Assembly (NCBI GenBank): GCA_035255045.1
Contig: DATFAA010000012.1
Coordinates: forward strand, 1 to 28,105
Origin: JAGTRP01 sp035255045
Lineage (GTDB): Bacteria > Pseudomonadota > Gammaproteobacteria > Burkholderiales > Rhodocyclaceae
Direction of reading: 5' to 3'
Length of the DNA: 28,105 bases
The notes below the pieces were generated by a model. That model had not been told where the DNA came from. It made no database searches and was given only the letters and a program-made list of their open reading frames with translations. The position numbers and the translations under genes were made by a program. Within the stretch, counting starts at the first letter, position 1. The number at the start of each line of letters is the position of its first letter. This document shows, in pieces, positions 24,402 to 28,105 of the stretch.

Positions 24402-26507
24402 ATGGGACGGCAACGCCGCGGCCTGGGCAAGTGGCTCCTCCTCGACCTGCTGCTGGTGGTCGCCCTCGGGCTCCATCTCCTGAGCCTGGCGGAGCCCTCC
24501 ACCGAGGCGGTACGCCTGCGCAATGCCCTGCTCATGGAGCCCCAGCCGGTGGCGAGTGCGGCCTGGTCCCCCGAGGAGCGGCCTGCCGCCTTCCTGGCCG
24601 AGACCCTGCCGCCGGACCCCCGCTTCGTGGCGGTGGTCCATGCCATCGGCGCCGACCGGGGGAACGACTGGTCCCGCATGCTGGCCATCGCCGGCCATCT
24701 CACCGAGAAGGCCCGGGACGGCGGCGCCATCGAGTCGGACAACTGGACCACCTACAAGCGCATCCGGGAAGGGGTCGGGTACTGCTCCGACTTCACCCAG
24801 ACCTTCCTCGCCCTGGCCCATGCCGCCGGGCTCAACGCCCGGGAATGGGGCTTCTCCTTCGACGGCTTCGGCGGCTGGGGTCATGCGGTGGTGGAGGTTT
24901 ACGACCGCCAGCGGGGCCACTGGGTCTTCCTCGACGTCTTCAACAATTTCCACGTCGAGGACTGGGCCACCGGCGAGCCCCTGGACGTCGAGCAGTGGCG
25001 GCGGGCCCTCCTGGGCGGCACCCCGGTGCGCATCGCCCTCAACGGCCCCGGCCGCTTCGGCTGGGCCGACGGCGAGGCCGGCATGTGGGACTACTACCGG
25101 CGGGGCGTCAACGGCTGGTACCTGTGGCTGGGGAACAATGTCGAAAGCTACGAGCGGCAGTTCCTGGTGATCCTGGGGGGCCTGCTGTCCCGTTCCGTGG
25201 AGCAGATGGCCGCCATCGTCACCGGCGTCCATCCCCATATCCTGGTCCTCGGCAGCCCCGAGAATCAGGCGGCCTTCGAGCACATGCGGGCGCTCCGGCT
25301 CATGCTGCTGGTGGAACTGCCCCTCCTGGCCGCCGCCGGCCTGGCCCTGCCGGTGGTCGGCGTGGCCTGGTGGAGGCGCCGCCGCCCGGCGCCGATCGGA
25401 ACGGAAGAGGAGGGGGGCACCCGGGTCATGCTGGTGGGGCCCCTGCCGCCGCCCTCGGGGGGCATGGCCGGCCAGTGCCGGCAACTGGCCGAGCTGCTGC
25501 GGGCCGACGGGGTCCAGGTGGACCTGGTCCAGACCAACGCCCCCTGGCGGCCGGGCTGGGTGGGGAAGGTGCGGGGCCTGCGGGCGGTCTTCCGGCTGCT
25601 GCCCTACCTGTGGCGCCTTTGGACGGCCCTGCCGCACAACGACGTCATCCATGTCCTCGCCAATTCGGGCTGGGCCTGGCACCTGATGGCGGCGCCGGCC
25701 GTGGTCCTGGCCCGTCTGCGGGGGGTGCCGGTGGTGGTCAATTACCACGGCGGTGAGGCCGACCGCTTCTTCGCCACGGCGCCGCCCTGGGCGCGCTGGA
25801 CCCTCGGCCTGGCCGACGCCCTGGTGGTGCCTTCCGGCTACCTGGAGGCGGTGTTCCGGCGCCTCGGCTTCGAGCCCCGGGTGGTGCCCAACATCGTGGA
25901 CCTGGCCCGCTTCCGGCCCCGGGAGAAATCCTCCCCGCCGGCCTCGCCCCATGTCATCGTCACCCGCAACCTGGAGCCCGTCTATGACATCCCGACGGCC
26001 ATCCGGGCCTTCTCGCTGATCCGCGCCCGCTTTCCCGGGGCCCGCCTGACGGTGGCCGGCAGCGGCCCCGAGGCCGATGCACTGAAGGCCCTGGCGGCCA
26101 GCCTGGGGCTCGCCGACCGGGTGGCCTTCCCGGGGCGCATCGACAACGGGGAGATCCACGCCCTCTACGCCAGCGCCGACGTGCTCCTCAACCCGAGCAC
26201 CGTGGACAACATGCCCGTCTCCCTGCTGGAGGCCTTTGCCAGCGGCGTGCCGGTGGTCAGCACCCAGGTCGGTGGCATTCCCTACCTCGCCCGCAACGGC
26301 GAGAACGCCCTCCTGGTGCCGGCGGGGGATGCCCGGGCCATGGCCGACGCCGCCCTGGCCATCCTCGACGATCCCCAGTTCGCCGCCCGCCTGCGGGCCA
26401 ACGGCCTGGCCACCGTGTCCTCCTTCGCCTGGCCCCAGGTGCGTCGCCTGTGGCTGGAGACCTACGCCCATCTCCTGCTCCCCAAGAAGGTGGTTTCCCA
26501 TGCGTGA
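24402..26507 (+). CDS. Membrane-spanning transglutaminase-like domain fused to a GT4 glycosyltransferase
   Basis: One uninterrupted 701-aa frame with two functional parts. A basic N-terminus and a membrane helix (about 10-28) precede a transglutaminase-like domain with Cys128 in GVGYCSDFTQTFLALA, His161 in GWGHAVVEV and Asp178 in WVFLDVFNN, the expected Cys-His-Asp triad. A second helix (about 300-322) ends in WWRRRRP, a positive-inside signal. From residue 343 (MLVGPLPPPSGGMAGQC) a full GT4 enzyme follows, with VVNYHGGEADRF, VVPNIVDLARF, VAGSGPEADALK and a donor site around NPSTVDNMPVSLLEAFA. The predicted topology puts the protease-fold domain in the periplasm and the glycosyltransferase in the cytoplasm. 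The ATG at 24402 is preferred; GTG at 24393 would give a GTGA overlap. A separate glycosyltransferase start at 25428 is possible but has no gap or stop before it. The 3' end overlaps the next gene by 8 nt. Confidence 0.88.
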   Translation: MGRQRRGLGKWLLLDLLLVVALGLHLLSLAEPSTEAVRLRNALLMEPQPVASAAWSPEERPAAFLAETLPPDPRFVAVVHAIGADRGNDWSRMLAIAGHLTEKARDGGAIESDNWTTYKRIREGVGYCSDFTQTFLALAHAAGLNAREWGFSFDGFGGWGHAVVEVYDRQRGHWVFLDVFNNFHVEDWATGEPLDVEQWRRALLGGTPVRIALNGPGRFGWADGEAGMWDYYRRGVNGWYLWLGNNVESYERQFLVILGGLLSRSVEQMAAIVTGVHPHILVLGSPENQAAFEHMRALRLMLLVELPLLAAAGLALPVVGVAWWRRRRPAPIGTEEEGGTRVMLVGPLPPPSGGMAGQCRQLAELLRADGVQVDLVQTNAPWRPGWVGKVRGLRAVFRLLPYLWRLWTALPHNDVIHVLANSGWAWHLMAAPAVVLARLRGVPVVVNYHGGEADRFFATAPPWARWTLGLADALVVPSGYLEAVFRRLGFEPRVVPNIVDLARFRPREKSSPPASPHVIVTRNLEPVYDIPTAIRAFSLIRARFPGARLTVAGSGPEADALKALAASLGLADRVAFPGRIDNGEIHALYASADVLLNPSTVDNMPVSLLEAFASGVPVVSTQVGGIPYLARNGENALLVPAGDARAMADAALAILDDPQFAARLRANGLATVSSFAWPQVRRLWLETYAHLLLPKKVVSHA

Positions 26508-27828
26508 CATCGCGTTCAGCCTGGCCTTCCTGATCTTCTGGATACCCTGTTTCGTGCGTCCCTACCTGGGGCCGCTGCTGTGGGCCTGGGTCAGCATGAT
26601 GTATCCCCACCGGCTGGCCTTCGGCTTCGCCCACAACCTGCCGGTGGCCTTCGTCGCCGGGGTGACCACCCTGGTGATGTTCCTGTTCACCAAGGACAAG
26701 TACCCATTCCCCCGCAACGCCCCGGCCATCCTGATGGTGGTCTTCTTCGCCTGGTCCTGCATCACCTCCCTGGCCAGCTTCAACGATCCGGAGATGGTGT
26801 TCGGCGTCTGGCTCAAGGTGGCCAAGATCCAGATCATGCTGTTCGTCACCATGATGCTGCTGTCGGGGCGCCGGCAGATCACCTGGCTGGTGTGGATAAT
26901 TGCCCTGTCGGTGGGCTTCTACGGCTTCAAGGGCGGCATCTTCACCCTGGTGACCGGCGGCCGGGGCAATGTCATGGGCCCGCCCGGGAGCTTCATCGAG
27001 CCCAACAACGAACTGGGGGTGGCCCTGGTCATGGTGGTGCCCCTCATCTATTTCCTCTACGGCATCTCACGCAACCGCTGGCTGCGCCTCGGCCTGCTGG
27101 GGGTGGCCATGCTCACCCTGGTGGCCATCCTCGGCACCTATTCCCGGGCCGCCGTACTGGCGGTGGCGGTGATGGCCTTCTTCCTGGGCATGAAGAGCAA
27201 CCGCCGGGTCCTGGTCATGATCCTGACCGTGGCCGTGCTGGCGGGCATGGCGGCCATGCTGCCCGAGCGCTGGGCCGAGCGCATGGAGAGCATCTCCACC
27301 CACCAGGACGAGTCGGCCCAGAACCGCCTGCAGATCTGGAAGATGATCGGCCGCATCGCCGCCGACCATCCCCTGACCGGCGGCGGCTACCGCATTACCG
27401 AGAATCCGCGCACCTGGGAGCAGTACGCCATCGGCGACTGGAAGATCGCCCTGGCTCCCCACAGCATCTATTTCCAGGCCTTGTCGGAGCACGGCTACGT
27501 CGGCCTGTTCCTCTTCCTCGCCCTCGGCATCGCCACCTGGCGGCTGGCCTCCCAGGTGGCCCGCCGCACCCGGGACGGGCCGGACGCCGACTGGGCGCCG
27601 CTGCTCATGGGCATGATCCAGGTCTCCCTGATCGGCTTCGCCGTTTCGGGCGCCTTCAACGCCCTGGCCAACTACGACCTGCCTTACTACCTGGCGGCCA
27701 TCGTCGCCATGGTGGCCCGCGACCTCGGGGTGCGTCCGGCCCCGGCGGGGATGCCGGGCTTCGCCCATGGCAACCCGGGAGCGCCGCCCCGCCAGCCGGC
27801 CGGCGGGCTGAGCACGAGGGGACCCTAG
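26500..27828 (+). CDS. O-antigen ligase/Wzy-like polymerase, exosortase A-associated (TIGR03097-like)
   Basis: Polytopic inner-membrane protein of 442 aa with about ten to twelve hydrophobic helices, beginning MRDIAFSLAFLIFWIPCFVR. The family-specific N-terminal region (PYLGPLLWAWVSMMYPHRLA, then FNDPEMVFGVWLKVAKI) and the stretch GPPGSFIEPNNELGVAL match the putative O-glycosylation ligase of exosortase-A loci. The large periplasmic loop has GGGYRI and APHSIYFQALSEHGYVGLF, the conserved His region of Wzy/WaaL proteins. It should either polymerise the repeat unit or transfer glycan to an acceptor protein. The start at 26500 overlaps the previous gene by 8 nt; reading further upstream would run into the fusion gene in another frame. 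The last 35 residues are a Pro/Gly-rich tail. Confidence 0.92.
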   Translation: MRDIAFSLAFLIFWIPCFVRPYLGPLLWAWVSMMYPHRLAFGFAHNLPVAFVAGVTTLVMFLFTKDKYPFPRNAPAILMVVFFAWSCITSLASFNDPEMVFGVWLKVAKIQIMLFVTMMLLSGRRQITWLVWIIALSVGFYGFKGGIFTLVTGGRGNVMGPPGSFIEPNNELGVALVMVVPLIYFLYGISRNRWLRLGLLGVAMLTLVAILGTYSRAAVLAVAVMAFFLGMKSNRRVLVMILTVAVLAGMAAMLPERWAERMESISTHQDESAQNRLQIWKMIGRIAADHPLTGGGYRITENPRTWEQYAIGDWKIALAPHSIYFQALSEHGYVGLFLFLALGIATWRLASQVARRTRDGPDADWAPLLMGMIQVSLIGFAVSGAFNALANYDLPYYLAAIVAMVARDLGVRPAPAGMPGFAHGNPGAPPRQPAGGLSTRGP

Positions 27829-27858
27829 ATGAAACGCCTGCTTCCCCTGGACAAGGCC

Positions 27859-27889
27859 GCCATCCGAGTGCGGCAAGGGATCGGATGGC
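27859..27889 (+). other. 9-bp perfect inverted repeat in the gap before the CapK-like gene
   Basis: GCCATCCGA (27859-27867) pairs exactly with TCGGATGGC (27881-27889) around a 13-nt loop. It lies in the 102 nt between the ligase stop (27828) and the preferred start of the next gene (27931). No T-run follows. It may be a processing or attenuation element. Its presence also argues that this stretch is non-coding although it is in frame with the downstream gene. Confidence 0.4.
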
Positions 27890-27930
27890 CGCGCCGCCCG
27901 AGAGACCAAGATACGGAAAGGAAAAAGAAC

Positions 27931-28105
27931 ATGACCGACATTTCCTCCCATGAACAAGGGGCAGACCTCTACACGGCGCTGTGTTCCGGCGTGCTGTTTC
28001 CGGTGCATGAGCGCCTGAAGCGGCACGATTCGGCGGCGGTGCGGCGGCGGCTGGAGGAACAGGAGCGCTGGCCGGCGGAGCGTCTGGAGGCCTGGCGGGT
28101 GGAAC
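27931..28105 (+). CDS. Phenylacetate-CoA ligase/CapK-like protein (partial, N-terminus only)
   Basis: Only 58 codons are visible before the window ends. The product starts MTDISSHEQGADLYTALCSG and continues with LFPVHERLKRHDSAAVRRRL, then ERWPAERLEAWRVE. This resembles the N-terminus of adenylate-forming phenylacetate-CoA-ligase-like (CapK) proteins that occur in polysaccharide loci; I recall a similar protein following the ligase gene in exosortase-A loci. The catalytic parts are not in the window, so activity cannot be judged. The start at 27931 has GGAAAGGAAAAAG upstream. An in-frame ATG at 27829, abutting the ligase stop, would add 34 basic residues that do not look like the family and would cover the inverted repeat, so it is not preferred. 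Confidence 0.65.
   Translation, partial: MTDISSHEQGADLYTALCSGVLFPVHERLKRHDSAAVRRRLEEQERWPAERLEAWRVE

Overview
The window is GC-rich, gene-dense DNA from a Gram-negative proteobacterium. The tig-clpP-clpX order, a single tRNA-His beside tig, and a long exosortase A (XrtA/EpsH, PEP-CTERM type) exopolysaccharide locus together suggest a betaproteobacterium, most likely of the Rhodocyclales (Zoogloea/Azoarcus/Thauera-like). That placement is inference from gene content, not from a search.

Layout. (1) 1-2546, minus strand: the housekeeping tig-clpP-clpX chaperone/protease operon, with clpX cut by the left edge. (2) 2643-2792, plus strand: tRNA-His(GTG) with a recognisable sigma70-type promoter. 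(3) 2793-4175: about 1.4 kb with few genes. It holds a 49-aa lipoprotein, an 87-aa membrane protein on the opposite strand, a strong terminator hairpin between them, and a leader before the EPS locus whose Shine-Dalgarno could be sequestered. (4) 4176-28105, plus strand: the exosortase-A polysaccharide locus, running off the right edge.

The EPS locus falls into blocks. Block A (4176-9156) is the envelope export machine: a Wza-like lipoprotein, a Wzc-like chain-length protein, a separate cytoplasmic tyrosine kinase with a Tyr-alternating tail, and an outer-membrane beta-barrel protein; it ends in an 11-bp perfect hairpin. Block B (9422-13566) holds an ExeA-like ATPase, WecB, a polysaccharide deacetylase and a FemAB-like acyltransferase, joined by overlapping start/stop codons. 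Block C (13797-27828) holds exosortase A fused to an EpsI domain, three GT4-type glycosyltransferases interleaved with two asparagine-synthase-like amidotransferases, an AlgD-like nucleotide-sugar dehydrogenase, a transglutaminase-glycosyltransferase fusion, and an O-antigen-ligase/Wzy-like membrane protein. The window ends in the start of a phenylacetate-CoA-ligase (CapK)-like gene.

Inferred joint function: synthesis of a repeat-unit polymer containing HexNAc/ManNAc and uronic acid, probably deacetylated and possibly amidated or aminoacylated, its export through a Wza/Wzc-type system, and exosortase-dependent processing of PEP-CTERM proteins. No PEP-CTERM substrate, initiating sugar-phosphate transferase, flippase or PrsK/PrsR regulator lies in this window. 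The most unusual item is the 701-aa protein at 24402-26507. It has an intact transglutaminase-type Cys-His-Asp set between two membrane segments, continuous with a complete GT4 glycosyltransferase, so the two activities should lie on opposite sides of the inner membrane.
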